64,000 bases of DNA from Defluviicoccus sp. bin129. Its GTDB lineage: Bacteria; Pseudomonadota; Alphaproteobacteria; MPNO01. The notes beneath the pieces were generated by a model. It did no database searches, was not told where the DNA came from, and saw only the letters and a list, made by a program, of their open reading frames with translations. Position numbers and translations under genes: made by a program. This document shows, in pieces, positions 1 to 8,543 of the stretch (position 1 is its first letter; every line of letters starts with the position of its first letter). Location: contig MPNO01000018.1 of assembly GCA_002239065.1 (NCBI GenBank), positions 1 to 64,000 of the forward strand, in the 5' to 3' direction.

Positions 1-843
1 ATCCTGCAGAAGACGGTCGGCGACGACAAGGATACCGGGCTCCAGTTCCCGGTCTTCACCGACACCGCGATCAAGGGCGGGCTCGCCAAGATCTCCGAAT
101 GGGCATTCCGCAACGTGCCCAACGAGATGGAGATGTACCGCCAGATGTTCAAGTGGATCAAGGCGGAGAACCCCGACCTCAAGACCGTCTTCGGCGGCGT
201 CGAGGAGGATTTCGCGCATTCCCGCTTCACCTGGTACAAGGTGATGAAGACGCGGTCCGGCGATGCCGGCTATGAGGTGCTCGGCGAGGCCAAGTGGCTG
301 CTGGCCGACACCAACTTCACCACCCAGGTGCGCAAGATGCGCAAGGCCAAGGCCGATGTCGTGGCGATCTCGGCGCACCCGTTCACCACCTGCGGCGTGC
401 TCAAGGAGATGCAGCGCCAGCGCGTCAAGCCGAAGCTCCTGGTCGGGCTGACCAGCTCGTCCAGCCTCGAGACCCTGCAGGGCTGCGCCAAGCAGGCCGA
501 GGGGATCATCATCCCGACCAGCTTCGCGCCGGTGACACCGGCCGCCAAGATGGCCGCCGAAGCCGCCGCCAAGCTGGGCGGCAGCGCCGATTTGCACAGC
601 GCCGCCGCCTGGGAGATCGTCAACGTCCTCAAGGGCGTGATCGAGTCCCAGAAGGTCATGGCCAAGGCCGACACGCGGAAGGCCGACCGGCGCAAGATCC
701 GCGACGGGCTGGCCAACCTGAAGACCACCGGCGGGCTGCTCGGCAAGATCCAGCGGACCGACGAGGGCGAGGCGGTCAAGCCCTATGTCTATGTCCACGC
801 CAAGGCCGGAGAGTGGGCGGTTCTCCACAACCCGATCAAGTAA
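1..843 (+). CDS. ABC transporter substrate-binding protein, LivK-like, C-terminal part (5' end outside window)
   Basis: The frame is open from base 1 to the TAA at 841-843, so only the last 280 residues are present; the start and signal peptide lie upstream of the window. The sequence has the type I periplasmic binding-protein fold of Leu/Ile/Val-binding proteins: a region on moving between reference frames of the two lobes (AKADVVAISAHPFT), then a long C-terminal stretch ending in YVHAKAGEWAVL. It should bind the ligand in the periplasm and deliver it to the LivHM permease encoded just downstream. A strong hairpin separates it from livH. The ligand could be an amino acid, an amide or an aromatic acid; the sequence does not decide. 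Confidence 0.85.
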   Translation: MLQKTVGDDKDTGLQFPVFTDTAIKGGLAKISEWAFRNVPNEMEMYRQMFKWIKAENPDLKTVFGGVEEDFAHSRFTWYKVMKTRSGDAGYEVLGEAKWLLADTNFTTQVRKMRKAKADVVAISAHPFTTCGVLKEMQRQRVKPKLLVGLTSSSSLETLQGCAKQAEGIIIPTSFAPVTPAAKMAAEAAAKLGGSADLHSAAAWEIVNVLKGVIESQKVMAKADTRKADRRKIRDGLANLKTTGGLLGKIQRTDEGEAVKPYVYVHAKAGEWAVLHNPIK

Positions 844-853
844 CGCTCGAACC

Positions 854-893
854 CCCGGCGGGCCCGTGCGAAGCGGGCCCGCCGGGTGCTTTT
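854..893 (+). terminator. Rho-independent terminator/attenuator between binding-protein gene and livH
   Basis: A perfect 13-bp stem (854-866 pairs with 874-886) encloses the 7-nt loop TGCGAAG and is followed by TGCTTTT. It lies 11 bases after the stop of the binding-protein gene and 18 before livH. In such operons a leaky terminator at this point typically gives an excess of binding protein over membrane components. That role is inferred; the structure is visible directly. Confidence 0.8.
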
Positions 894-910
894 CCTAACG
901 GGAGCGCGGG

Positions 911-1807
911 ATGGAGGACTTCCTCTTCGACCTGATCGACCTGGTTCAGTCGATCGCCGACGGGCTCCTGTTCGGAACCACCTACGCGATGATCGGGATC
1001 GGCTTCACGCTGATCTTCGGCGTGATGGACAAGCTCAACATGAGCTACGCCGCCGCCGCCATCGCCGGGGCCTATGCCAGCGTCGCTGCGTTCGCGCTGG
1101 TCCCCTTGCCGGCGCCGGTGGTGTTTTTCGTCGCCGCGGTCGCGGGCGGCGTCTTCGGCTACGTCATCTACCTGCTCTGCTTCCGGTTCATTCCGTTGGC
1201 GAGCCCGCTCGCCACCCTGATGGCGACCGTCGGCATGCTGCTGCTGATCGACGAGATCGTGGTCCACGAGACCGACGGCATGCCGCAGCCCTACCCGGCG
1301 CTGTTCGACGACGTGATGATCGAGTTCGGGCCGTTCGGGCTGCGCGGCGACCTGATGTTCGTCTTCTTGGTCAGCGTCGTCGCCATGGGGCTGCTCCTGT
1401 ACCTGATCTACCGCACGCGTCTCGGCATCGCGACGCGGGCGGTCTCGCAGCAGCCGGTGGCGGCGCAGCTCTGCGGCATCGGGCTGGAGCGTACCAACGC
1501 CATGACGTTCGTGATCACCGGGGTGCTCGGCGGCGTCGCCGGCGCGATGATCGGCGCCGCGGTCGGCGTGCTGTCGCCGCTGCTCACCCTGCCGTTCACC
1601 GTCAAGGGGCTGATCGTCACCGTCATCGGCGGTCTCGGCAGCATACCGGGCGCGATCGTCGCCGGCCTCCTGGTCGGCGCGTTCGAGAACGCCTTCCAGT
1701 TCCTGCGCGGCGTCACCGAGCGCGACATGTATGTGATGCTGCTGCTGTTCGTGTTCCTGTTCCTGCGCCCCGGCGGCATCTTTTCCCGCCCGGCCGGGCG
1801 GGACTGA
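911..1807 (+). CDS. livH: Branched-chain amino acid-type ABC transporter permease LivH
   Basis: Inner-membrane permease of a Liv-type importer, 298 residues, the usual family length. Hydrophobic helices run throughout. It has the LivH N-terminal signature GFTLIFGVMDKLN (about residue 35) and the cytoplasmic loop GGLGSIPGA (about residue 237), which contacts the ATPases. The ATG at 911 follows GGGAGCGCGGG. Its partner LivM starts 16 bases downstream. A second LivH-like gene closes the same operon at 4198, so this transporter has two candidate LivH subunits. Confidence 0.9.
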   Translation: MEDFLFDLIDLVQSIADGLLFGTTYAMIGIGFTLIFGVMDKLNMSYAAAAIAGAYASVAAFALVPLPAPVVFFVAAVAGGVFGYVIYLLCFRFIPLASPLATLMATVGMLLLIDEIVVHETDGMPQPYPALFDDVMIEFGPFGLRGDLMFVFLVSVVAMGLLLYLIYRTRLGIATRAVSQQPVAAQLCGIGLERTNAMTFVITGVLGGVAGAMIGAAVGVLSPLLTLPFTVKGLIVTVIGGLGSIPGAIVAGLLVGAFENAFQFLRGVTERDMYVMLLLFVFLFLRPGGIFSRPAGRD

Positions 1808-1822
1808 GGGACGGCGCGCGGC

Positions 1823-2731
1823 ATGGACTTCTATCTCGGCCTGGCGCAGATCATCGGGGTCCACACGATCCTCGGCCTGTCGGCCTATGTGGTGATGCTG
1901 ACCGGCCAGCTCAGCCTGGCGCAGGCCGGGTTCTTCGCGATCGGCGCCTATGTCTCGGGCATGCTCACCGTGCTCGCCGGCTTCCACATCCTGCCGGCGA
2001 TGCTGGTCGGCGGCCTGCTGGCCGGCGTGATGGCCTGCATCGTCGGCTTTCCCGCGCTGCGGGTGAAGGGGCTGATGCTGGTCATCGCGACGCTCGCCTT
2101 CGGCGAGTTCGTGCGGCTGTTCTTCTTCAACTTCGACTACCAGATCTCCAAGGGCGGGATCGCCGTCGGGCCGCTCGGCGGGGAGGGGTTCCGCCAGATC
2201 CGCTTCTTCCCCGAGAACGGCTGGACCTCGTTCGACGTGATGTTGTTCGTCTGGGGGGTGGTGATCGCCGTCATGGCCGCGCTCTGGTGGATGGACCGCT
2301 CGCGCGCCGGCGCGGTGCTGCGCGCCGTCGGCGAGGACGAGCTCGCCGCCCAGAGCGCGGGCATCAACCTCACCGTGGTGAAGGTCGCGGCGATGACCGC
2401 GGGCGGTTTCATCGCCGGGCTCGGCGGCGGCATCTACGCTCACTACACCACCCATATCGAGCACCTGAATTTCGGCGTGATCCTCGCCACCTTCGCCATC
2501 GCCTATCCGATCCTGGGCGGGCTCTCCAACGTCTTCGGCACCTTGCTCGCCGTCATCTTCATCCAGGGCGTGCTGGTCGAGGGGCTCAGGTTCATGGGCG
2601 ACTGGCGCAACCTCCTGTTCGGCGCGCTGATCGTGCTGGCGATGAACGTGCGTCCGCGCGGGCTGCTCGACGAGCGGTCGATGGCGCTGCTCAAGGGCCT
2701 GTTCACCGGCCGGGACCATGCTCGAACTTAA
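1823..2731 (+). CDS. livM: Branched-chain amino acid-type ABC transporter permease LivM
   Basis: Second inner-membrane permease, 302 residues, expected to pair with LivH as a heterodimer. LivM hallmarks are present: GQLSLAQAGFFAIGAY near residue 30, FPALRVKGL near residue 75, and a C-terminal VRPRGLLDE. The reading frame overlaps the start of livG by 14 bp, a sign of translational coupling. No extra domains are fused. Confidence 0.9.
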   Translation: MDFYLGLAQIIGVHTILGLSAYVVMLTGQLSLAQAGFFAIGAYVSGMLTVLAGFHILPAMLVGGLLAGVMACIVGFPALRVKGLMLVIATLAFGEFVRLFFFNFDYQISKGGIAVGPLGGEGFRQIRFFPENGWTSFDVMLFVWGVVIAVMAALWWMDRSRAGAVLRAVGEDELAAQSAGINLTVVKVAAMTAGGFIAGLGGGIYAHYTTHIEHLNFGVILATFAIAYPILGGLSNVFGTLLAVIFIQGVLVEGLRFMGDWRNLLFGALIVLAMNVRPRGLLDERSMALLKGLFTGRDHART

Positions 2732-3476
2732 GTCGCTCTCGAAGCATTTCGGCGGCGTGCGCGCGGTCGACGGGCTCGGGCTGGAGGTCAGGGAGGGCGA
2801 GATCTTCGGCCTCATCGGTCCCAACGGCTCGGGCAAGAGCACGACCGTCAACCTGATCTGCGGCGTGTTCCCGGTGACCGCGGGGGAGATCCGGTTCGAG
2901 GGTCGCGACATCACCCACGCCCAGCCGCATGTCTGCCTCGCCGCCGGGATCGCCCGGACCTTCCAGAACATCCGCCTGTTCGGCCATCTGAGCGTCTGGC
3001 AGAATTTGTGGGTGGCGCAGAACGCGCTGGCGGACCGCAAGTCGGCCGGTTTCGTGAAGCGCTGGTTCTCCGGCTCCGCGCGGGCGCGGGACGAGACCGG
3101 GGCGCTGCTGGAATTCGCCGGGCTCGCCGCCAAGGCGGACGATCTCGCCGGCAATCTCTCCTTCGGCGAGCAGCGCCGGCTCGAACTCGCGCGCGCGCTG
3201 GCCGCCAAGCCGAAGATGCTGCTGCTCGACGAGCCCGCGGCCGGGATGAACATGGAAGAGGTGGGCCAGCTGCGCGAACGCCTCGGGGCGCTGCGCGAAG
3301 ACGGCAAGACGATCCTGCTGGTCGAGCACGTGATGGAGCTGGTCATGGGGGTGACCGACCGCATCGCGGTGCTCAATTTCGGCCAGAAGATCGCCGAGGG
3401 GACGCCGGACGAGATCCAGAACGACCCGCTGGTGCGCGAGGCCTATCTCGGCACCTCCGGACAGGGCGATGCTTGA
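2718..3476 (+). CDS. livG: Liv-type ABC transporter ATP-binding protein LivG
   Basis: Cytoplasmic ATPase of 252 residues. Walker A is GPNGSGKST (residues 34-42), the signature is LSFGEQRRLE, Walker B is LLLDEPAAGMN and the H-loop is LVEH. The RTFQNIRLF segment after the Q-loop is typical of LivG. It starts inside the end of livM and overlaps livF by 8 bp. Together with LivF it powers uptake through LivHM. Confidence 0.93.
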   Translation: MLELKSLSKHFGGVRAVDGLGLEVREGEIFGLIGPNGSGKSTTVNLICGVFPVTAGEIRFEGRDITHAQPHVCLAAGIARTFQNIRLFGHLSVWQNLWVAQNALADRKSAGFVKRWFSGSARARDETGALLEFAGLAAKADDLAGNLSFGEQRRLELARALAAKPKMLLLDEPAAGMNMEEVGQLRERLGALREDGKTILLVEHVMELVMGVTDRIAVLNFGQKIAEGTPDEIQNDPLVREAYLGTSGQGDA

Positions 3477-4191
3477 GGTCCGCGACATTGCCACCTCCTA
3501 CGGCAAGATCGAGGCCTTGCGCGGCGTCGACCTGTCGGTGGCGGACGGCCGGATCACCTGCCTGCTGGGGCCCAACGGCGCCGGCAAGACGACGCTGATG
3601 ATGACCATCGCGGGCATCCTGAACCCGACCCGCGGGTCGATACGCTTCGACGGCGCCGAGCTGGTCGGCCAGACGCCGAGCCGTGTCGTCGAGCACGGCA
3701 TCGCCCTGGTGCCCGAGAACCGCCTCGTCTTCCCCGACATGAACGTGCGCGAGAACCTGATCGCCGGCGCCTATCGCCGGCTGGGGAAGGAGCGCGCCGC
3801 GGTGGACCGGGACCTGGAGCGCATGTTCGAGCGGTTTCCCAGGCTGCGCGAGCGCACCCAGCAGAACGCGGGCACGCTGTCCGGCGGCGAGCAGCAGATG
3901 CTGGCCGTCGCGCGGGCGCTGATGGCGCGTCCCAGGCTGTTGCTGATGGACGAACCGTCGCTCGGCCTCGCGCCGCTGATGGTGGAAGAGATCTTCCGCA
4001 TCATCCGCGACCTGCACGGCGACGGCACGTCGATCTTCCTGGTCGAGCAGAACGCGCACATGGCGTTGCAGGTGGCGCATCACTTCTTCCTGCTCGAGCA
4101 GGGGCGGGTGACCTTCGACGGCACGCCGGGCGAGCTCGCCGAGGACGAGGTGATCCAGCGGGCCTATCTGGGGTCGCGGCCGGACGGCTGA
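3469..4191 (+). CDS. livF: Liv-type ABC transporter ATP-binding protein LivF
   Basis: Second ATPase of the importer, 240 residues, normal for LivF. Walker A is GPNGAGKTT (34-42), the signature LSGGEQQMLAVARAL, Walker B LLLMDEPSLGLAP and the H-loop LVEQNAHMAL. The VPENRLVFPDMNVRENL segment is the LivF-specific region. It is coupled to livG by an 8-bp overlap and followed after 6 bases by another livH-like gene. Confidence 0.93.
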   Translation: MLEVRDIATSYGKIEALRGVDLSVADGRITCLLGPNGAGKTTLMMTIAGILNPTRGSIRFDGAELVGQTPSRVVEHGIALVPENRLVFPDMNVRENLIAGAYRRLGKERAAVDRDLERMFERFPRLRERTQQNAGTLSGGEQQMLAVARALMARPRLLLMDEPSLGLAPLMVEEIFRIIRDLHGDGTSIFLVEQNAHMALQVAHHFFLLEQGRVTFDGTPGELAEDEVIQRAYLGSRPDG

Positions 4192-4197
4192 CGGCCG

Positions 4198-5097
4198 ATG
4201 GTCGATTTCATCCAGAACTGCTTCGACGGGGTGATGCTGGGCTCCTCCTACGCCCTGCTCGCCATCGGCTTCACCCTGATCTTCGGGGTGATGCGGCGTC
4301 TCAACCTGTCCTACGGGCCCTCGATCATGCTGGGCGCCTTCGTCGGCACGCTGATCTTCCTCGAATTCCGCGCCGGCAGCCTGGCGATCGCCGCGGCCAC
4401 GGTGCTGGGCGCGGTGCTGGTCGGCATCTATGTCGAACGGCTCTGCTTCTGGGCGATCCGCCGGGGCGCCGCGGTGGCCTCCATGGTCTCCAGCTTCGCG
4501 ATCTGGATGCAGCTCGAGGAGCTGGTCACCGTGGTGTTCCCCGACCGCACCTATCCCTTCCCGCCGCTGATGGAGGCGGAGCCCATCGATTTCGGGCCGT
4601 TCTTCTTCAAGGTCGAGAACCTGGTGATGTTCGCCTGCGCGGCGGCGCTCACCGTCGCGCTTCATCTGACTCTCTACCGCACGCGATTCGGGCTCCGCCT
4701 GCGCGCGGTCTCGGAGAACCCGGACGCGGCACGCTATATGGGGATCAACATCGCCGCGGTGACCTTTTTCGCCTTCGCCCTGGCATCCGCGATCGGCGGC
4801 GTCGCCGGCTACCTGATCGTCTCGGCCGATGCCCAGATCACCCCGCTGTTCGGGCTGTGGGCGACCTTCAAGGGGCTGATCGCGATGATGCTGGGCGGCA
4901 TGGGGTCGATCCCCGGCGCCATATTGGGCGGGCTGCTGCTCGGCGTCGTCGAGGCGCAGAGCATCTGGTATCTCGGCACCGAGTACCGCGACCTCTGCGC
5001 CTATGCGCTGCTGTTCCTGTTCCTGGTGTTCCGGCCGGGCGGGCTGTTCGGACACGCCCTCGCCGAACGGGAACGGCTGGCCCTCAGACGGGTGTGA
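4198..5097 (+). CDS. Second LivH-type ABC permease in the operon
   Basis: A 299-residue multi-spanning protein with the same LivH signatures as the first permease (GFTLIFGVMRRLNLSYG and MLGGMGSIPGAILGG) but clearly diverged in sequence. It begins 6 bases after livF. A Liv importer needs one LivH and one LivM, so this copy may be an alternative partner for the local LivM, or the missing LivH of the LivM-LivG-LivF set at 18.7-21.0 kb. The sequence does not distinguish these. The 114 bases after it, before the convergent amidohydrolase, hold no recognisable gene. Confidence 0.88.
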   Translation: MVDFIQNCFDGVMLGSSYALLAIGFTLIFGVMRRLNLSYGPSIMLGAFVGTLIFLEFRAGSLAIAAATVLGAVLVGIYVERLCFWAIRRGAAVASMVSSFAIWMQLEELVTVVFPDRTYPFPPLMEAEPIDFGPFFFKVENLVMFACAAALTVALHLTLYRTRFGLRLRAVSENPDAARYMGINIAAVTFFAFALASAIGGVAGYLIVSADAQITPLFGLWATFKGLIAMMLGGMGSIPGAILGGLLLGVVEAQSIWYLGTEYRDLCAYALLFLFLVFRPGGLFGHALAERERLALRRV

Positions 5098-5211
5098 CCG
5101 GCTGCCTTCCGGGCGGGAGCGCGCGACTTCGACGCCGCCCTGTTGAAATCGTACCCCATGGCGGCCTCGAATCCATCCGGCGGGGCCCGCTCCGGGAAGC
5201 CTCGCAAAACC

Positions 5212-6444
5212 CTATTCCGCCAAAGCCGCCATGCTGGCCCGGTCGATGAGCCTTCCGTGACTCACCACATGGGCGGGCGGCGCGTGGTTGCGCAGCGCCT
5301 CGACCGTGTCCGGCTCGTCCAGCACCACCAGATGCGCCGGCGCGCCCGGCGCGAGCGCCAGATCGTGGACGTTCATCGCGCGCGCGGCATCGACCGTCAC
5401 CATGTCGTAGAGCCGGTCGATCTCCTCGCGCGCCGTCATCCACAGCAGATGCGAGGCGAGAAACGCGACCTCCAGCATGTTGTTGCGGCCGAACGGATAA
5501 TAGGCATCCGAGATGTCGTCCTGGCCGAGGCAGACCAGGACCTCCTCTTCCAGGAGTTCGCCCACCCGCGCGTGCAGGGGCCCCGTGTGGGGGTCGCTCA
5601 CCACCGGCACGCCGGCGCGCTTGAGGATCGCGCACAGACGCTTCAAATAGGCCTCCGGGTAGAGCGCCATGGCGCGGCAGTGATGGGCGAGCGCGCGGCC
5701 TTCCCAGCCCCGCTCGATCGCCTCGACGGCCATCGTCTCGAGCGTGCGCAGACCCGGGTCGCCGGCGTCGTCGAGCAGCATCGAGACGTCCTTGTCGAAT
5801 TCCTGGGCGAGGTCGAAACAGGCGCGCACGTGGCTGGCGGCGTCGGCGTCGGTGAACTCGATCCACGGAATCCCGCCCACCACGTCGGCGCCGAGCTCCA
5901 TCGCCTCGCGCAACAGCTCCGCCGCGCCCGGCTCGCGGACGATCCCGTCTTGGGCGAAGGCGACGACCTGGATGTCGACGATGCCGCGGAACTCCTCCCT
6001 CACCGCAAGCAGCGCCTTCACCCCCTCGAGCCGCGCCTTGGTGTCCACGTCGGCGAAGGCGCGGATGTGGAGGTTCCCGTGCAGCGCCGCGAGCGCGGCC
6101 GCGCGCCGCACGTTCGGGGTGATCCACGAGGCGTCGTAGTTCTCCTTGACTAGGCTCGCGAGCTCGATGGCGGTCATCGACTTGCCCATCGAACCCTCGC
6201 GATAGGCCTTGAGCGCATCGTCCCGCATCATCTCGAGAGTCCACACTTTGCACATGTGGAGGTGCGGGTTGGCGAAGGACTCGGTGACCAGCCCGCCAGC
6301 CGCGTCGATCTCGGTGTCCGCCGCGACGTCGAGCGCGGGGCCGATCCCGGCGATCTTGCCGCCGGCGATCGAGATGTCGCGCAGATCGTCCGCCTCTCCG
6401 CGAAGACGCGCGTTTCGGATCAGGATGTCGCAGGTCTCCGGCAC
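5212..6444 (-). CDS. Cytosine deaminase-like amidohydrolase
   Basis: A metal-dependent hydrolase of 410 residues. The paired metal-binding histidines are in NPHLHM (residues 59-64). Other expected elements are the VEAIERGW/LAHHCRAM region, SDPHTGPLHAR, and GQDDISDAYYPFGRNNML, the form this active-site segment takes in cytosine deaminases. The family hydrolyses ring amidines or amides such as cytosine or related heterocycles. It sits 21 bases downstream of the GST gene on the same strand, and the pair is divergent from a BMP-type (nucleoside-like) importer. A role in pyrimidine or other N-heterocycle salvage is therefore plausible but inferred. Confidence 0.75.
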   Translation of the reverse strand: MPETCDILIRNARLRGEADDLRDISIAGGKIAGIGPALDVAADTEIDAAGGLVTESFANPHLHMCKVWTLEMMRDDALKAYREGSMGKSMTAIELASLVKENYDASWITPNVRRAAALAALHGNLHIRAFADVDTKARLEGVKALLAVREEFRGIVDIQVVAFAQDGIVREPGAAELLREAMELGADVVGGIPWIEFTDADAASHVRACFDLAQEFDKDVSMLLDDAGDPGLRTLETMAVEAIERGWEGRALAHHCRAMALYPEAYLKRLCAILKRAGVPVVSDPHTGPLHARVGELLEEEVLVCLGQDDISDAYYPFGRNNMLEVAFLASHLLWMTAREEIDRLYDMVTVDAARAMNVHDLALAPGAPAHLVVLDEPDTVEALRNHAPPAHVVSHGRLIDRASMAALAE

Positions 6445-6465
6445 CGGATTTCTCCCTGGTTGGGT

Positions 6466-7290
6466 CTAGGGGGCACGGGACGCGTCGGCGCGCAGATATT
6501 CCTCGCGCCGGGCCGCGACCTCGGATCGGATCTTCTCCCCCGACTCGCGCATCTCCGCAAGCTCGGCCGGGGCAAGCGTTCCGGCGACGGCCGCGCCGAA
6601 GCTCGCCCGTGACCGGATGCGGCGCCACCAGGCCGCCGTGTGGGTACGGCCTTCGACCCACAGGTCGAGCAGACCCAAGAATTCGGCGCGGGCGAAATAG
6701 GGCGCGATCGCCACCTCGGCCAGCGAGTAACGACCGCCGGCAATCCAGTCCCGGGTCGTCGCCAGCCGGCTCTCCAGATCGCGGACCAGCCGTTCGTAGG
6801 CGGCGATGGCGCGATAGGCGAATGGCGAGGCGACCCCTTGCTCCACCGAGGAGCGGTAAAACGCCTCGCGGCCCGGGTTGCCGACATTGCGGAAACGCTT
6901 TTCGCGCTCCGTCTCTTCCATCGCCAGCATGCGGTCGCGGAACATCGCGCAGAAGCTCAGGACCGAGCCGGCTTCGTGGATCTCTTCGTCGACCAGCTTG
7001 GTCCACTGACGGACGCCGGCGCGCCCGGCGGCGTCCGCCGGCATCAGCGGAGGTTCGGGGAAGGTCTCGTCGAGATATTCGCAGATGACCGAGGATTCCA
7101 GGATCGTGGCGCCGTCATGGACCAGCGTCGGCACCACCCCGCGCGGGTTTATCTCGAGATAGGCGGGTTCGTACTGCGCGCTGCGGAACAGCGAAACCGT
7201 CCGGACTTCGAATTCCAGCGCCTTCTCGGACAAAGCGAGCTCGACCTTCTGGCAGCAGACCGCGTTGCGGTCCCGGTAGAGCGTCAGCAT
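6466..7290 (-). CDS. Glutathione S-transferase family protein
   Basis: A 274-residue protein with an N-terminal thioredoxin-like GST domain (MLTLYRDRNAVCCQKVELAL, then the cis-proline region PRGVVPTLVHDG and ESSVICEYL) and an all-helical C-terminal domain (about residues 90-220). An upstream ATG-like start would add 26 residues, but the GST fold begins directly at the ATG at 7290, so I prefer that start. It is transcribed into the amidohydrolase gene. The substrate is unknown; the Cys pair near residue 12 may matter in catalysis. Confidence 0.8.
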   Translation of the reverse strand: MLTLYRDRNAVCCQKVELALSEKALEFEVRTVSLFRSAQYEPAYLEINPRGVVPTLVHDGATILESSVICEYLDETFPEPPLMPADAAGRAGVRQWTKLVDEEIHEAGSVLSFCAMFRDRMLAMEETEREKRFRNVGNPGREAFYRSSVEQGVASPFAYRAIAAYERLVRDLESRLATTRDWIAGGRYSLAEVAIAPYFARAEFLGLLDLWVEGRTHTAAWWRRIRSRASFGAAVAGTLAPAELAEMRESGEKIRSEVAARREEYLRADASRAP

Positions 7291-7367
7291 GACGGGGCGC
7301 GCTCCCGCGCGTCGGGAAACCGCCGCGGATTCTCCGGGGCCCGGGCCGGTCACGCAAGGGGCGTCCA

Positions 7368-7397
7368 TTGACCCGCAGATTCGCCGCCGCCTACACT
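7368..7397 (+). promoter_or_regulatory. Candidate sigma70-like promoter for the BMP importer operon
   Basis: TTGACC (7368-7373) and TACACT (7392-7397) are separated by 18 bases, in the divergent gap between the GST gene and the importer. An AAGGGGAGG ribosome-binding site follows about 30 bases downstream, before the ATG at 7443. Good geometry but seen by eye only. Confidence 0.45.
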
Positions 7398-7442
7398 CGC
7401 GGCGGGAACAAGAGACAACCGAACCAAGGGGAGGACCGACCG

Positions 7443-8465
7443 ATGCCGGGCAAACCGCGCGCGATCCATTTCACGAAGCTGTTGGCGCTTCCGATCGTCG
7501 CCTGCCTCGCGGCAGGCAGCGGCGCCGCCGCCGCGGAGAAAATCAAGGTGGCGCTGGCGCTGCCAGGCGCCGTCAGCGACAAGGGTTTCAACGCCAGCGC
7601 GCATGCCGGGCTGATGCTGATCAAGAAGACCCTGGGCGACAAGGTCGAGGTGGCGTTCTCCGAAAGCGTGAAGCGGCCCGATTTCGTCGCCACGCTGCGC
7701 GACTACGCCAATCGCGGCTACAACGCGATCTATGCCCACGGGTTCCAGTGGGGCGATGCGATCGCCAAGGTCGCCGCCGAGAACCCCGACAAGTACTTCT
7801 TCAACACCTATGGTTCGGGCAAGGCCAAGAACCTCGCCAATCTCTACGTCTCGTTCCAGGAACTGTTCTACGTGACCGGACAGCTGGCGGCCAAGCTCAG
7901 CAAGGCCGATGTCATCGGCGCGGTCGGCGGCTGGGAGATCCCGCCGATCCGAATCCAGGTCGACGCCTTCCGCAAGGGGGTGCAGGCCGCCAAGCCCAAG
8001 GCGAAATTCGTCGCGATCTATACCGGCACCTTCTATGACGCGGTCAAGGGCAAGGAGGCGGCGCGCGCGGTGATCTCGCAGGGCGCCGATATCGTCGCCC
8101 ACATGGCGGACGCGACGGGGCTCGGCGTGATCCAGGCGGCGAAGGAGAAGAAGGTGCCGGTGATCGGCTATTTCGCCGACCAGCGGAGCCTCGCCCCCGG
8201 TCTCGTCGCATCCTCGGCGGTGATCAAGGTGGACGACATGCTGCTCAAATCGATCCGCTCGGTGATCGCCGGCAAGTTCAACCCGGGGCCCAACCGCTTC
8301 GGCCTCGCCTCCGGCGTGCTCGAGGTCGGGCCCTACGGCCCCATGGTTCCGGACAACGTGAAGGCCGAGATCGCCAAGCTGGTCGCCGACATCAAGTCGG
8401 GCGCGGTCAAGGTCCCCGCGCCCAACGTGCCGGCGCTGATGAAGCAGAAGATCAACAAGCTTTAG
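7443..8465 (+). CDS. BMP family ABC transporter substrate-binding protein
   Basis: A 340-residue periplasmic binding protein. The N-terminus is a signal peptide (KLLALPIVACLAAG, cleavage after ...GAAAA). The PnrA/Med-type core follows: ALPGAVSDKGFN, then VAHMADATGLGVIQAAKE, then PVIGYFADQRSLAPG. BMP proteins usually bind nucleosides or related compounds. I chose the ATG at 7443 because it directly follows AAGGGGAGG and opens the signal peptide; a frame extension to 7368 lacks a ribosome site. It heads a binding protein - ATPase - permease - permease operon. A hairpin follows the gene. Confidence 0.88.
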   Translation: MPGKPRAIHFTKLLALPIVACLAAGSGAAAAEKIKVALALPGAVSDKGFNASAHAGLMLIKKTLGDKVEVAFSESVKRPDFVATLRDYANRGYNAIYAHGFQWGDAIAKVAAENPDKYFFNTYGSGKAKNLANLYVSFQELFYVTGQLAAKLSKADVIGAVGGWEIPPIRIQVDAFRKGVQAAKPKAKFVAIYTGTFYDAVKGKEAARAVISQGADIVAHMADATGLGVIQAAKEKKVPVIGYFADQRSLAPGLVASSAVIKVDDMLLKSIRSVIAGKFNPGPNRFGLASGVLEVGPYGPMVPDNVKAEIAKLVADIKSGAVKVPAPNVPALMKQKINKL

Positions 8466-8485
8466 CCTCGACGGCCATCGCCCGG

Positions 8486-8513
8486 CGCCCGCCGTCCTCC
8501 AGGGCGGCGGGCG
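8486..8513 (+). terminator. Hairpin (weak terminator/attenuator) between BMP binding protein and ATPase genes
   Basis: A 9-bp perfect stem (8486-8494 with 8505-8513) with a 10-nt loop, followed by a T-containing but not T-only tract. It lies 20 bases after the binding-protein stop and 30 before the ATPase start. It probably trims read-through or protects the binding-protein mRNA. Confidence 0.5.
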
Positions 8514-8543
8514 TCGTCGTTCCGCTTCCCGGGAAGCCTGCCG

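Noticed and set aside
836-3376. An 846-residue open frame on the minus strand
   Set aside because: Antisense to livH, livM and livG, which have full motifs and couplings; His/Glu/Asp/Arg-rich translation typical of a shadow frame.
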